A stretch of 64,000 bases of DNA. It comes from an uncultured Massilimicrobiota sp. GTDB taxonomy: Bacteria; Bacillota_I; Bacilli_A; Erysipelotrichales; Coprobacillaceae. The translations under genes were made by a program, and so were the position numbers. The notes beneath the pieces are model-generated. The model was not told the DNA's origin and made no database searches. It was given only the letters and a program-made list of their open reading frames with translations. Below are positions 52,759 through 62,529 of this stretch, one piece after another. How positions within the stretch are numbered: the stretch's first letter is position 1; the number at the start of each line of letters is the position of its first letter. The stretch lies in NCBI GenBank assembly GCA_944326805.1, contig CALVFK010000001.1, positions 19,856 through 83,855 on the forward strand, given 5' to 3'.

Positions 52759-53053
52759 AGGCCTGACCATCTTTAATGGCAATTTTCTTGCCATTAGGAC
52801 AAACACCCTGCTTTTCTGTAAGATATGGTTGACTACCACTAGTTAAATCGGAAATTCTTTTTGGCAATTTCCCATTTTCTATTTCATAAAGTAATATTTG
52901 TGAATTGACTACCTCAATTTGAGCTTCACAACCTTTGTTTTTGACAACTGTATTTTTAGATGTCACATTGGGTATAACAAGCAACAAAATAATAAGTATA
53001 ACACTTATACAAAAAATCATCTCAATTAAAGTAAAACCTCTTTTATTCAACAT
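52748..53053 (-). CDS. comGC: competence major pseudopilin ComGC
   Basis: A 101-residue major pilin of the transformation pilus. The prepilin motif K-R-G^FTLIEMIFCISVILI is followed by the short globular domain with the C-terminal PYLTEKQGVCPNGKKIAIKDGQAYV typical of ComGC. ATG 53053 follows AAAGGACAATCAAT; the longer frame from 53149 has no ribosome binding site before the motif. The prepilin peptidase comC is not in this window. Confidence 0.9.
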   Translation of the reverse strand: MLNKRGFTLIEMIFCISVILIILLLVIPNVTSKNTVVKNKGCEAQIEVVNSQILLYEIENGKLPKRISDLTSGSQPYLTEKQGVCPNGKKIAIKDGQAYVK

Positions 53054-53070
53054 ATTGATTGTCCTTTCTG

Positions 53071-54069
53071 TTATAGATTTGATATTGAATTCATCATTGG
53101 AATAATAATAGCAATATAAATTGTAATAACAAAGATAGCCACAAAACAATAAACTGCTGGAATCAGATATTTTAAAAATCTTTTGACCCAGTAATCTAAA
53201 TATTCATATGTGGATTGAATATAATAAGACAATGCATTTTTTTGTTGTGGATTTTTCATATACATCTGAAAAAAAGAAATAAATAATTGATCAAAATATT
53301 CAAAATCCTCCAATATTTCTTCCAGATTCTCACCTCCATATAAGCGATTATTTATTTCATATAAGACTATTTTTAAATCACTATCCGTCATTTGTTCATT
53401 TAAAATTTGAATAATCATTGCACCATCCATATCTTCATTGAGTAATTCATGAAAATACAAAGCGAATTTTAAAGAAAAATATTTTTGTAAAATTTGCTTA
53501 AAAACAGGCCATTTCAAATAGAGTTCAATAATCTTATATAATTTATGCTTCAAACCATAAATAAGCCTTAAAACAAGATACAAAGCTAAAACAACAGCAA
53601 AAATAATACAACCAGGCATAATGTAAAAAAATGAAAATAAGATTTGAATTATAATTGATTTTTCAATCTGAAATGATAGAAATAGCTGATTAACATTAGG
53701 CAACAAAACAAAAACAACAAATAACGAAAAAAGAAATAAAAATGTCATGAGTATAGAGGGATATGTTAATTGAGATTTTAATTGATTTTGATAATTCTCT
53801 TTCATCACGCATATATCCAGACTCTTTTTAATTGCTTCTGATAAACAATTCTTATTTTGAAAAAAGCGGAAATATTCAAGAAATAAATGAGGTAACGAAG
53901 ACTGTAATAAAATTGTCTCAATGGATTCTCCATGGTTCAATTGTTTTAACATTTCATCAATCACAGAATGATGAAGCATCTGTTGACATAAACTCAATGT
54001 TTCTTCAATGCTGTAACCAGCATCCAATAAGCTATACATATTCTTCAACAAAAGATAATCTTTATTCAT
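53071..54069 (-). CDS. comGB: competence pilus platform protein ComGB
   Basis: Inner-membrane T2SF-family platform, 332 residues, with two cytoplasmic helical repeats and three hydrophobic segments (about residues 105-130, 150-180 and 305-328). It couples the ComGA ATPase to pilin assembly. ATG 54069 follows GAGAGGAACTCAACA and overlaps comGA by eight bases. Confidence 0.88.
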   Translation of the reverse strand: MNKDYLLLKNMYSLLDAGYSIEETLSLCQQMLHHSVIDEMLKQLNHGESIETILLQSSLPHLFLEYFRFFQNKNCLSEAIKKSLDICVMKENYQNQLKSQLTYPSILMTFLFLFSLFVVFVLLPNVNQLFLSFQIEKSIIIQILFSFFYIMPGCIIFAVVLALYLVLRLIYGLKHKLYKIIELYLKWPVFKQILQKYFSLKFALYFHELLNEDMDGAMIIQILNEQMTDSDLKIVLYEINNRLYGGENLEEILEDFEYFDQLFISFFQMYMKNPQQKNALSYYIQSTYEYLDYWVKRFLKYLIPAVYCFVAIFVITIYIAIIIPMMNSISNL

Positions 54070-55048
54070 TGTTGAGTTCCTCTTTAAATAGTTCTTGATT
54101 AAAACCAAGATCAACAAGATCTGATGCTGCTTTTTGAAAAGATAAATAAGAACATGTATGCTTTTCAAGATATTGTGCAATATCTTTTTTCTTCATCAAT
54201 TCCGATAAAACAATAGCCTGTTTATTTTGAATATCATATTTCATGCGTTGAGATATGACACCAATGACAACATCAAGAATATCAGCTTCATGAACACCTA
54301 AATTCATCAATCTTTTCATTGATAAGGGAGCATTGCTGGCATGAATAGTTGTCAAAACAAGATGTCCTGTCAAAGCACATGTTAAAGCAATTTTCGCTGT
54401 TTTTTCATCACGGATCTCACCTATCATAATGACATCTGGATCATGCCTTAAAATTTGTTTGAGTGTATCGTGATATGTAATACCTATTTTTTCATTTAAT
54501 TCAATTTGAAGACAACCATCCAAATGAATTTCAATAGGATCTTCAATCGTAATAATATTTTTACGAGCACCAGCTAAAATCTGTTTTAACAAAGTATAAA
54601 GTGTTGTTGACTTTCCAGATCCTGTGGCACCACTAATAAAAAACAATCCACTATTTTGATGCGAAAGCCAATAAAGATAATCCTGAATTTCTTTTTGATA
54701 AGTTAATTCTTCAATCGAACGCAACTCATGATTATTCAAAATTCTAATCACAATGCTTTCAAACTCAAGAGAAGGTAAATAAGATACCCTTAAAAAATAA
54801 GTCTTTTGATTCATATTAATAGTAATATTACCTGTTTGAGGCATTAAACGATAATTCGTATGAATCATAGAACGATATTTTATAAAATTCATAAGCTTAT
54901 ATCCTTTCTCACTTTCCATCACCTCGTATTTCTTCAATTCTCCAAAAATTCGAAACTGAATATTCAAATTATTTTTCAATAATAAATGAATATCCGTTGC
55001 ATTTTGGTTTAATGCACGATAAATCATCTTCTCAAATAGTTCATTCAT
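54062..55048 (-). CDS. comGA: competence pilus ATPase ComGA
   Basis: Type II/IV secretion ATPase, 328 residues, that powers the transformation pilus. Walker A is G140-A-T-G-S-G-K-S-T, the Asp box IITIEDPIE, Walker B MIGEIRDEKTA and the His box LTGHLVLTTIHASNAP. TAGGAGGGTTATT precedes the ATG. It heads the operon comGA-GB-GC-GD-GE-GF-GG plus the small membrane peptide, each gene overlapping or closely spaced. Upstream is an MBL-hydrolase gene, as in Bacillus yqgX-comGA. Confidence 0.92.
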   Translation of the reverse strand: MNELFEKMIYRALNQNATDIHLLLKNNLNIQFRIFGELKKYEVMESEKGYKLMNFIKYRSMIHTNYRLMPQTGNITINMNQKTYFLRVSYLPSLEFESIVIRILNNHELRSIEELTYQKEIQDYLYWLSHQNSGLFFISGATGSGKSTTLYTLLKQILAGARKNIITIEDPIEIHLDGCLQIELNEKIGITYHDTLKQILRHDPDVIMIGEIRDEKTAKIALTCALTGHLVLTTIHASNAPLSMKRLMNLGVHEADILDVVIGVISQRMKYDIQNKQAIVLSELMKKKDIAQYLEKHTCSYLSFQKAASDLVDLGFNQELFKEELNNE

Positions 55049-55105
55049 AATAACCCTCCTATTATTTATATACGCATTATTTTTTCATTTTTCTTTTTTT
55101 TCAAC

Positions 55106-55134
55106 AAAAAAAGATCATATTTTTTTATGATCTT
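55106..55134 (-). terminator. terminator after the MBL hydrolase gene
   Basis: AAGATCATA/TATGATCTT stem, then seven T on the minus strand; the stop codon of the gene is in the 5' arm. Confidence 0.85.
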
Positions 55135-55739
55135 AAAAAAGGGTTATGCATTTGTTCATATTTTAAAGAGCTTTCTTCGCCATGTCCCGGTAATAAACGA
55201 GCATCAAATTGCAATGTTTTTATCTTATCTAAACTCTGTTTTGTTATAAGATGTGAAGATGTTGGAAAATCATAGCGTCCAATTGATCCGGCAAACAAAA
55301 CATCACCACTAAATAGTGCATTTTCCTGAGGAACATATATCATACTACTGCCTTCACAATGCCCTTCCAGTAATAGCCACTGTACGGTCATATTGGCTAT
55401 ATTCATTGTTGGCTTTGCTTCTTGTATAGGCGCTTTTAAAGTCATTGGTTCCCCCATCATACTAGAAAGATTATATTGAGGTTTAGCAATAATCTCTAAG
55501 GATTCCTTTTGTGTATAGACTGGACAGTGATATTGATCATAAAGATAATCAACAGCTCCAATATGATCGAAATGACCATGTGTTAATAAAATAGCTTTCA
55601 TATCAAGTTCATTTTCTGTTAAAAAGCGAGCAACTTTTTGCCCCTGTGCTCCTGGATCAATCACAAAACATTCGTGATCATCATTATAAACGACATAACA
55701 ATTTGTCTGCATTGTTCCTAAGATTAATTTTTTTATCAT
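55125..55739 (-). CDS. glyoxalase II-like MBL-fold hydrolase
   Basis: A 204-residue metallo-beta-lactamase-fold hydrolase (Bacillus YqgX group) with H54-G-H-F-D58-H59, a later His in EGHCEGSS, FSGDVLFAGSIGR and LPGHGEES. Members act on S-lactoylglutathione-like or bacillithiol thioesters. ATG 55739 follows AGGAAAGGAAG. The neighbouring comG operon is separated by a terminator. Confidence 0.9.
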   Translation of the reverse strand: MIKKLILGTMQTNCYVVYNDDHECFVIDPGAQGQKVARFLTENELDMKAILLTHGHFDHIGAVDYLYDQYHCPVYTQKESLEIIAKPQYNLSSMMGEPMTLKAPIQEAKPTMNIANMTVQWLLLEGHCEGSSMIYVPQENALFSGDVLFAGSIGRYDFPTSSHLITKQSLDKIKTLQFDARLLPGHGEESSLKYEQMHNPFLRS

Positions 55740-55761
55740 ATATTTCTTCCTTTCCTATAAA

Positions 55762-55782
55762 GAAAAAAAGCCAAAAAGGCTT
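55762..55782 (-). terminator. rpmG terminator
   Basis: AAGCC/GGCTT stem overlapping the stop, with seven T beyond it on the minus strand. Confidence 0.8.
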
Positions 55783-55930
55783 ATTTCTTTTCTTTATGAG
55801 TAGTTTGTTTATTACATCTAGGACAGTATTTTTTTACTTCCATTCTTTCTGGATGATTTCTTTTATTTTTTGTATTAATGTAGTTTTCTTCTCCACATTC
55901 AGTACATTTTAAAATGATGTTTTCTCTCAT
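55781..55930 (-). CDS. rpmG: 50S ribosomal protein L33
   Basis: Read directly from the sequence: ATG 55930, TAA at 55781-55783, 49 residues. It has the L33 pattern with a zinc ribbon C9-x2-C12 and C36-x2-C39 (zinc-binding, C+ form), the [19 protein letters not shown] core and a basic tail. GGAGGTGTAATA is the ribosome binding site. Firmicutes often have several L33 copies; loss of zinc in C- paralogs is part of zinc response, and this is the zinc-containing form. Confidence 0.93.
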   Translation of the reverse strand: MRENIILKCTECGEENYINTKNKRNHPERMEVKKYCPRCNKQTTHKEKK

Positions 55931-56005
55931 TATTACACCTCCATCACGACTTTGCCATAATATAATAGCATAAACAATAATAAAATGCTATAAATTTTTT
56001 ACTTT

Positions 56006-58063
56006 TTATCCATATTTTTCAAAATACTTCTCAAATGCATATTTTGATAACGTTTGACATGTACTCCCAGATCCATTTGGCAACGCCTCAGCAATGCAAG
56101 CCACTGCGACTTCAGGATTATCATAAGGAGCATAACCGATAAAAGCACGATTGGCCCAGACATCGTATGTTCCTTCATGCAATACTTGGGCTGTCCCAGT
56201 TTTTCCAGCAGCTTCATAGTCACCATTGACGCTTTTAGCTAAGCCTGAAACACACCCCATACGAAATCCTGTCTGAATAGTTTCAAATGCCATTTTATAA
56301 CTTGATACATCATCAAGAACTTTCACTTGATGTTGAAGCAATGAAACCTTTGTTCCATTTTCATCTTCAGTGAAAGATTCCATAAATAGATGTGGTTGAA
56401 TTTTCTTTCCACCATTTGCGATTGTAGAAACATATTGAGCCATTTGAATTGGCGTATATGTATCATATTGTCCTATCGCAAAATCCAAGAAATTCCCAGG
56501 TTGACGTTGTGTCACTTTACCACGATAACCTAAAGCTTCACTTGGCAAATCGATGCCTGTTTTTACTCCTAAACCAAGTTCCCCTACATCCAGACGCATC
56601 TGGTCAAATGCAGACTCTTTGATAGATAATGGTTGATTATATTCATAAGTACCACCGCCTAATAAAGTTGCGACATAAAACATATAAATATTTGAAGATT
56701 GCGATAAAGCTTCAGCGGCATTTAAACGACCCAATCCTCCTGTGTTCCATGAAAACTTTGCTGCTGTTCCAGCAATTTTAAACCCTTGACTTGTATCGTT
56801 AAATTCCGTGTATTGATCAATGACATTATGTTTAATACCAGCATAAATGGTTCCACCTTTAAATGTTGAACCAATTGCGAAAGCATTTTGTACAGCACCA
56901 CCAGCCAACTCATAGACATCACCTTTACTGTCTTTTTGAACACCACACATAGCATAAATAGCACCTGTGTTAGGATCAATTAAAACAAGATAAATGTTAT
57001 GATTATATTTGTACAATGAGCCACTAAAACTTTTCATTGTTTTTTCCATTTGTTCAGTAATAGCCGACTGTAAATCCCAATCAATTGTTAAACGGATGTT
57101 ATCACCCTTTGTTCCACTTGAAACAGTATTGACAACAGGATTTCCATCGCTATCATAGCTCAACGAATAAGTTGCAGGAGTTCCTGCTAATATGTCTTCA
57201 TATTGCATCTCTAGGCCACTGATTCCTACACGAGAATCATTATTATAATCTTTTGCTAAAAGAATATCTTTTGTACTTGCTGGCAACCCTGCTTTTTTTG
57301 TTGTAACTCTACCCAAAACAGATTTGAAATTTGTCCCATAAGTTGTTTCTCTAGACCAGTCATTCGTCACTTTGACTCCACGTAAAATATCAGAGTTTTC
57401 ACCAATAAGACTTGCTTCTTTGATCGTTAACCCCTCCAACAAAACAACTGAGCCACTACTACAATTAAGAATCTTTGTATAAAGCGTATAAAACTTAATA
57501 TCATCATCAGATAGATTTTCTTTAAGCATTTCACTTGTAATACGATTGAGTTGTAATTGATAAAGTTCATCACTTGAATAACTTGATTTTTCTTCTTCTG
57601 TCAATAAACTTTCTACTAATTTTTTATTTTTTAAAATCAAATAGTCCTTTTTATCTCTTTCTGTGACATTTTGGATATCAACATTAACATTTTTAACTAA
57701 GAAATTTGCAATCATTTTCATTTCATCTTCTGTAATATTATCTACTGCATAATATGTTGCACAATTGATATTTTTATTATAAGACAGTCTTTTATAATTG
57801 CGATCATAAATATTACCACGGAATGTATCTGTTGTAAAAAGACTTGTATTATATTGATTAAGTTTTGTAGCATAATATTCTTGCTGCGTAATTTGTGTCA
57901 AAAATAATCGTACTAATAAAATGACACCAACAACACCAATTAATCCCATTAAAATTTTAAATCTTCTTGAGATGACATTATCAGTTTGATTTTTGATTTG
58001 TGTTTCAATTTCTTTTTGACCCTCAAATCGTATAGGATTTTTCTTAAAAAAATTCAATAGCAA
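56006..58063 (-). CDS. class B penicillin-binding protein (PBP2-like)
   Basis: Transpeptidase crosslinking peptidoglycan, 685 residues. One N-terminal membrane helix (about 35-55), a PBP dimerisation domain (about 75-330), and a transpeptidase domain with S399-T-F-K402, S-S-N in SQSSNIYM and K621-T-G623. It resembles the elongation PBP2/PbpA class more than division PBP2B, but no shape-determining genes are beside it. The start is TTG 58063, with GAGGAGGTG close upstream; TTG 58057 is an alternative. It has its own promoter. Confidence 0.88.
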   Translation of the reverse strand: MLLNFFKKNPIRFEGQKEIETQIKNQTDNVISRRFKILMGLIGVVGVILLVRLFLTQITQQEYYATKLNQYNTSLFTTDTFRGNIYDRNYKRLSYNKNINCATYYAVDNITEDEMKMIANFLVKNVNVDIQNVTERDKKDYLILKNKKLVESLLTEEEKSSYSSDELYQLQLNRITSEMLKENLSDDDIKFYTLYTKILNCSSGSVVLLEGLTIKEASLIGENSDILRGVKVTNDWSRETTYGTNFKSVLGRVTTKKAGLPASTKDILLAKDYNNDSRVGISGLEMQYEDILAGTPATYSLSYDSDGNPVVNTVSSGTKGDNIRLTIDWDLQSAITEQMEKTMKSFSGSLYKYNHNIYLVLIDPNTGAIYAMCGVQKDSKGDVYELAGGAVQNAFAIGSTFKGGTIYAGIKHNVIDQYTEFNDTSQGFKIAGTAAKFSWNTGGLGRLNAAEALSQSSNIYMFYVATLLGGGTYEYNQPLSIKESAFDQMRLDVGELGLGVKTGIDLPSEALGYRGKVTQRQPGNFLDFAIGQYDTYTPIQMAQYVSTIANGGKKIQPHLFMESFTEDENGTKVSLLQHQVKVLDDVSSYKMAFETIQTGFRMGCVSGLAKSVNGDYEAAGKTGTAQVLHEGTYDVWANRAFIGYAPYDNPEVAVACIAEALPNGSGSTCQTLSKYAFEKYFEKYG

Positions 58064-58079
58064 TGCACCTCCTCGACTT

Positions 58080-58112
58080 ATTATATTATATACAAACCAG
58101 AAAGTAAATCAA
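58080..58112 (-). promoter_or_regulatory. two overlapping promoters for the PBP gene
   Basis: On the minus strand TTTACT-17-TATAAT (58108 to 58080) and TTGATT-16-TATAAT (58112 to 58085) overlap by a shared T-rich spacer. Confidence 0.55.
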
Positions 58113-58118
58113 CCCATA

Positions 58119-58146
58119 AGAAAAAGAGAATTTCACAAATTCTCTT
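58119..58146 (-). terminator. lepA terminator
   Basis: AAGAGAATTT/AAATTCTCTT stem overlapping the lepA stop, followed by TTTCTTATG. Confidence 0.75.
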
Positions 58147-59956
58147 AATCATCATCAACAGATAGAATGGCCATGAAAGCTTCCTGAGGAATTTCTACAC
58201 TTCCTACTGCCTTCATACGTTTTTTCCCTTCTTTTTGTTTTTCCAGTAATTTTTTCTTACGAGAAATATCCCCACCATAACATTTTGCTAAAACATTTTT
58301 ACGCATTGCCTTAATATTTGTGCGAGCAATAACCTTTCCTTGAATAGCGGCCTGAATAGGCACTTCAAACATTTGTTTAGGAATAATTTCTTTAAGTTTT
58401 TCACAAATAATGCGTCCTCGATTATAGGCAAAATCCTTATGGACAATTGTTGATAAAGCATCAACAACTTCACCATTTAGTAAAATATCCATACGTGTTA
58501 AACGACTTTCCTTATAACCCTCTAACTCATAATCAAAAGAGGCATAACCTTTAGTGCAAGATTTTAATTTATCAAAGAAGTCATAAACAATTTCACTTAA
58601 CGGAATCAAATAAACGACATTTCTTCTTAAATCATCAATATATTCAATATCTTGATATTCTCCACGTTTAGATTGACACAGTTCCATAATAGGTCCGACG
58701 TATTCACTTGGAGTCATAATCGATGCTTTAACATAAGGTTCTTCAATATGATCAATACGCTGTGGTCCTGGTAATGCAGCTGGATTATCTATTTCAATCA
58801 TTGAACCATCCGTTAAATAGCAATGATAAATAACAGATGGCGCTGTCGCAATCAGTTCAAGATCAAATTCTCTTTCTAATCGTTCTTCAATGACATCCAT
58901 GTGTAAAAGTCCTAAAAAACCACAACGGAATCCAAAACCTAAGGCTTGAGATGTTTCTGGTTCAAAGACAAGTGATGAATCACTAAGTTTCATTTTTTCC
59001 AGTGCTTCACGTAAATCTTTATATTTTGCATTATCAACTGGATACAGACCACAATAAACCATTGGATTTAATTTCCTATATCCTGGTAATTGTGTCTGTG
59101 ATGGATTTTCCAATGTTGTAATGGTATCACCGACATGAACATCATTAATTGATTTGATAGAAGCAGCTATCCACCCTACTTCTCCGGTAACCAGTTCATC
59201 TTTTTTGACTTCTTTTGGCGTTCTGACACCTACTTCAAGCACTTCATAAACAGCATCCGTTGCCATAAAACGAATATGATCCCCTACACGAATACGTCCT
59301 TCTTTAATACAGACAAACACAATGACTCCACGATAACTGTCGTAGTAGGAATCAAAGATAAGTGCCTGTGTCGGTTTTGAACTGTCTCCTCGAGGAGCAG
59401 GAACATTTTTAACAATATCTTCTAACACATCTACGACATTTAATCCTGTTTTCGCCGAAATCAATGGAGCTTCGTCAGCAGGCAATCCAATAATATCTTC
59501 TATTTCATGAATGACACGCTGGGGATCTGCACTTGGCAAATCAACTTTATTAATAACAGGTAAAATTTCAAGGTCATTATCTAATGCCAGAAACACGTTT
59601 GCTAATGTTTGAGCTTCAACACCTTGAGCAGCATCAACAACAAGAACTGCCCCTTCACATGCAGCAAGTGAACGTGAAACTTCATAAGTAAAATCGACAT
59701 GGCCTGGTGTATCTATGAGATGCAAAAGATAGGTTTCCCCATTTTTAGCAGTATATTGTAATTGTACAGCATTAAGCTTGATAGTAATACCTCTTTCACG
59801 TTCCAAATCCATACTGTCAAGCAACTGTTCTTTCATATCACGATCACTGACCGCCCCTGTTAATTGTAATATTCTATCTGCAAGAGTCGATTTTCCATGA
59901 TCAATATGAGCGATAATAGAAAAATTTCTCATATGTGACTGATCAATACTCATCAT
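58145..59956 (-). CDS. lepA: elongation factor 4 (LepA)
   Basis: Back-translocating ribosomal GTPase, 603 residues. G domain motifs are [10 protein letters not shown] (G1), DTPGHVDF (G3), NKVDLP (G4) and SAKTG (G5); the C-terminal LepA-specific domain ends with [34 protein letters not shown] precedes tandem ATG codons. Bacillus lepA is followed by hemN-hrcA; here it is monocistronic. Confidence 0.96.
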   Translation of the reverse strand: MMSIDQSHMRNFSIIAHIDHGKSTLADRILQLTGAVSDRDMKEQLLDSMDLERERGITIKLNAVQLQYTAKNGETYLLHLIDTPGHVDFTYEVSRSLAACEGAVLVVDAAQGVEAQTLANVFLALDNDLEILPVINKVDLPSADPQRVIHEIEDIIGLPADEAPLISAKTGLNVVDVLEDIVKNVPAPRGDSSKPTQALIFDSYYDSYRGVIVFVCIKEGRIRVGDHIRFMATDAVYEVLEVGVRTPKEVKKDELVTGEVGWIAASIKSINDVHVGDTITTLENPSQTQLPGYRKLNPMVYCGLYPVDNAKYKDLREALEKMKLSDSSLVFEPETSQALGFGFRCGFLGLLHMDVIEERLEREFDLELIATAPSVIYHCYLTDGSMIEIDNPAALPGPQRIDHIEEPYVKASIMTPSEYVGPIMELCQSKRGEYQDIEYIDDLRRNVVYLIPLSEIVYDFFDKLKSCTKGYASFDYELEGYKESRLTRMDILLNGEVVDALSTIVHKDFAYNRGRIICEKLKEIIPKQMFEVPIQAAIQGKVIARTNIKAMRKNVLAKCYGGDISRKKKLLEKQKEGKKRMKAVGSVEIPQEAFMAILSVDDD

Positions 59957-60010
59957 TATCTCCCCTTTCTTTTCTTATCTATTTTACACAATTCTATCTT
60001 AAATGAAAAC

Positions 60011-60034
60011 AAAAAAATAGTCAAAATGACTATT
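60011..60034 (-). terminator. ssb terminator
   Basis: AATAGTCA/TGACTATT stem overlapping the stop codon, with seven T after it on the minus strand. Confidence 0.8.
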
Positions 60035-60362
60035 TTTTCATAAAATATTTATCCAAAAATTCAACGTGTTCTACTTTCACTTCCATGATGGTTGTCGAAA
60101 GATGATCTTGTGTTTCAAATGTTTTAGATTGCAATCTACCTTTAATTCCTAAGAAGCTTCCTGCTTCACAACAATCCATCACCTCCTGGGCTATGCCTTT
60201 CCACAAAACACAACTAATGTAGTCATGATCTCTAATCCCAAGATTGTTGCGATAAGGTCTTTCAACATCAAGAATCAATGTAGCCAATTTCACTCCAGTT
60301 GGTGTTTCTTTGAATTTTGGATTTTCGGCTAATCTGCCAATTAAAATAATTTCATTAAACAT
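60030..60362 (-). CDS. ssbB: single-stranded DNA-binding protein without acidic tail (SsbB-like)
   Basis: A 110-residue OB-fold SSB (NEIILIGRLAENPKFKETPTGVKLATLILD). It ends with FLDKYFMKK and has no flexible acidic tail ending in DDDIPF, like Bacillus SsbB, which protects incoming DNA during transformation. A separate full-length SSB is expected elsewhere in the genome. ATG 60362 is preferred over TTG 60383 because AGGAGGG lies between them, although 13 bases is a long spacer. Confidence 0.85.
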   Translation of the reverse strand: MFNEIILIGRLAENPKFKETPTGVKLATLILDVERPYRNNLGIRDHDYISCVLWKGIAQEVMDCCEAGSFLGIKGRLQSKTFETQDHLSTTIMEVKVEHVEFLDKYFMKK

Positions 60363-60548
60363 TTTTATATTTTCCCTCCTCAAATATGAGTATATAGGAA
60401 AACCTCAAAATGACCAAAATTGCTCTTTTTCTACATTTTTAGATGATTTCTATTCATTTTGGTACATAAAAAATAGTATTTTTAGGCAAAATGAGTGATT
60501 TTTATGAAAAAACATGACCAATTTTATAATTTTGGAATAAAAAACAAG

Positions 60549-60575
60549 AAAAAAAGTAAAGAAATTCCTTTACTT
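60549..60575 (-). terminator. acpS terminator
   Basis: AAGTAAAG/CTTTACTT stem at the gene end, T-rich on the minus strand. Confidence 0.8.
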
Positions 60576-60899
60576 TTCAATCAAAACAAATGCAACAGCA
60601 TATTTTTTTTCATGTGAAATAGAAATATGAGCATGAGGATTATGTAGATAAGGAACTCCATTTTTATCATTAAGAATTTCAATGTCTTGAAAAGACATTG
60701 CACCTATACCTACATGACAAGCTTTCATATAAGCTTCTTTCCCAGCAAAACGTCCCCCTAAAAATTCTAATTGTCTACGAGGTGACTGCAACCTTGTAAA
60801 TATTTCATATTCTCGAGAAGATAAAATACGTTTGACAAAATGAAGATTATGTATATCTAAACGTTCAAGATCAACAATATCCACACCTATACCTTTCAT
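60570..60899 (-). CDS. acpS: holo-[acyl-carrier-protein] synthase
   Basis: Transfers 4'-phosphopantetheine from CoA to acyl carrier protein. The 109-residue protein has the magnesium-binding motif GVDIVDLERL (Asp7) and the GRFAGKEAYMK helix carrying the second acidic ligand. The start overlaps the preceding stop by one base (TAATG), and a terminator follows. Confidence 0.93.
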   Translation of the reverse strand: MKGIGVDIVDLERLDIHNLHFVKRILSSREYEIFTRLQSPRRQLEFLGGRFAGKEAYMKACHVGIGAMSFQDIEILNDKNGVPYLHNPHAHISISHEKKYAVAFVLIEK

Positions 60900-61492
60900 T
60901 AATCTTTAAACTTCTTTTCATAAAGACTCATTAATTCATCCAAACTCATAGAATCATCAATTTCATCAATAAAAGAATCTTCATCTTTATTTTGGAAATC
61001 AAGTTTAAATTCACCAGTACGTTCCTCAATGATTTTTAATTGATCTTGTTCTTCTTCAACAATATTTGCAATATTTCTTAAATTCTGTTCAACGCTAGGT
61101 TCTTCCTTTTTTTTCTCCACTTTTTCTTCAACTTGATCAAATGGGCCATAAAAAGGACTTATAATTGGAATCAATTCATCCGATTCTTTTTTAACCTTTT
61201 TGACTTTAGGTTTCACAGTTTTTTTAACTTCTGTTTTTTTAGTTTCTTTCAAACCCATCATTGGTGAAATAATTTCACTCATTCGATAGTTTGTTTCTAT
61301 ATTAACATTCTTTTTTATTTCTTTCTTTTTAACATCTTCTTTTTTTGTATCTTGTTTAGGTTCATTTTCTTCTACTTCATCATTATAAATCAAAGGTGTG
61401 CTAAATTTTTCTTTACGTCTTTGTTCTAAAACGGGATCAACCTTTTCATATAATTCTTCTTCATCTTCTTTTTTGAAAAACTTTTTAAACAT
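60899..61492 (-). CDS. disordered charged protein with two IISPxxG motifs
   Basis: A 197-residue, Lys/Glu-rich protein with no hydrophobic core and probably no stable fold. The N-terminus MFKKFFKKEDEEELYEK could form an amphipathic membrane-binding helix. The hydrophobic motif IISPMMG (74-80) recurs as IISPFYG (110-116), the only two apolar stretches in the middle, and a short C-terminal helix (SMSLDELMSLYEKKF) ends it. This layout suggests an adaptor that binds partners through short motifs. I recognise no family. AAGGAGGAAAACAAG precedes ATG 61492; the upstream frame lacks such a site. It is co-transcribed with acpS. Confidence 0.7.
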   Translation of the reverse strand: MFKKFFKKEDEEELYEKVDPVLEQRRKEKFSTPLIYNDEVEENEPKQDTKKEDVKKKEIKKNVNIETNYRMSEIISPMMGLKETKKTEVKKTVKPKVKKVKKESDELIPIISPFYGPFDQVEEKVEKKKEEPSVEQNLRNIANIVEEEQDQLKIIEERTGEFKLDFQNKDEDSFIDEIDDSMSLDELMSLYEKKFKD

Positions 61493-61532
61493 CTTGTTTT
61501 CCTCCTTACATATATGTTCTATTTCTACAAAA

Positions 61533-61853
61533 TTATGCAATTTGATCAATAAATGCTTGTATCTGTTGTTGTGTTTTTCTTAATTTGTCTACATATCTTC
61601 CAACTTCTTGACCATTGCGATACGCCACAAAAGACGGAATTCCCATAATATCTAAATCAATACATAAATCAACCATTTCATCTCTATCGACATAATAGAA
61701 AGTCCATTGTGGGTTATGAGCAACCAAATCATCAATAAAAGTTTTTAAAAAATGACAGTCAGGACACCATGTTGTTGAAAACACAAGCATAGCTTGACCT
61801 TGAATAGCTTTTTCATAACTTTCTAAATTACTAATTTTCTTTAAATTATCCAT
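61533..61853 (-). CDS. thioredoxin-family protein
   Basis: A 106-residue thioredoxin fold with the active site W-C-P-D-C (residues 29-33) and the cis-Pro in GIPSF. The Pro-Asp pair between the cysteines differs from thioredoxin's Gly-Pro, so the redox potential and partner probably differ. It lies two bases from trmB. The substrate is unknown. Confidence 0.88.
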   Translation of the reverse strand: MDNLKKISNLESYEKAIQGQAMLVFSTTWCPDCHFLKTFIDDLVAHNPQWTFYYVDRDEMVDLCIDLDIMGIPSFVAYRNGQEVGRYVDKLRKTQQQIQAFIDQIA

Positions 61854-61854
61854 C

Positions 61855-62508
61855 TTATTTATCTCCTTTTATTCTTGTTTTTATTTGATATATAGGTCCA
61901 AATGGTGAGAATTTTCTTTCATATTCGGTTTGTATGTTATCTTCATATCCCTCACTATGGTGCAAATCCAAACAAACATCCTCAAAATGAAGTCCAAAAT
62001 TTTGAAAAGAAACCAATGAATATTCAAATAATGAGCGATTATCTGTCTTTAAAATCAATTCGCCATTTGTGACTAAAATATCTTGAAAAACTTCCAGGAA
62101 AGCTTGTGATGTCAATCGTCTCTTAGCATGGCGTTTTTTAGGCCATGGATCACTAAAATTCAAATAAATGCGATTGACTTCACCTTTTCCAAAAACATCT
62201 CTTAAAGAAATAGCATCAGCTTTTAACAATTTTAAATTTGGTAAATGATTGTTCTGTAAATCAATTTTTTTAACAGCGCCAACCATCACACTTGGAAACT
62301 TTTCAATCCCAATAAAATTGACTTCTGGATAACGCAATGCATTTTCAATGATGAAATCACCTTTTCCCATTCCAATTTCTATATAGATAGGATGATCATT
62401 TCCAAAAAGTTTATGCCATTGATTTTTATATTGCAATCCATCTATGACAACGACCTCATCATGAGCGGCCAAAATTTCATTTGCCTTAGGGTTATTTCTT
62501 AAACGCAT
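61855..62508 (-). CDS. trmB: tRNA (guanine-46-N7)-methyltransferase
   Basis: A 217-residue SAM methyltransferase with motif IEIGMGKGDFI, the conserved FSDPWPKKRHAKRRLT that contacts tRNA, and a C-terminal TEYERKFSPFGPIY. It forms N7-methylguanosine at position 46 in the tRNA variable loop. GGGAGGAATAT precedes the ATG. Confidence 0.95.
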   Translation of the reverse strand: MRLRNNPKANEILAAHDEVVVIDGLQYKNQWHKLFGNDHPIYIEIGMGKGDFIIENALRYPEVNFIGIEKFPSVMVGAVKKIDLQNNHLPNLKLLKADAISLRDVFGKGEVNRIYLNFSDPWPKKRHAKRRLTSQAFLEVFQDILVTNGELILKTDNRSLFEYSLVSFQNFGLHFEDVCLDLHHSEGYEDNIQTEYERKFSPFGPIYQIKTRIKGDK

Positions 62509-62529
62509 ATATTCCTCCCATATTTTTAT

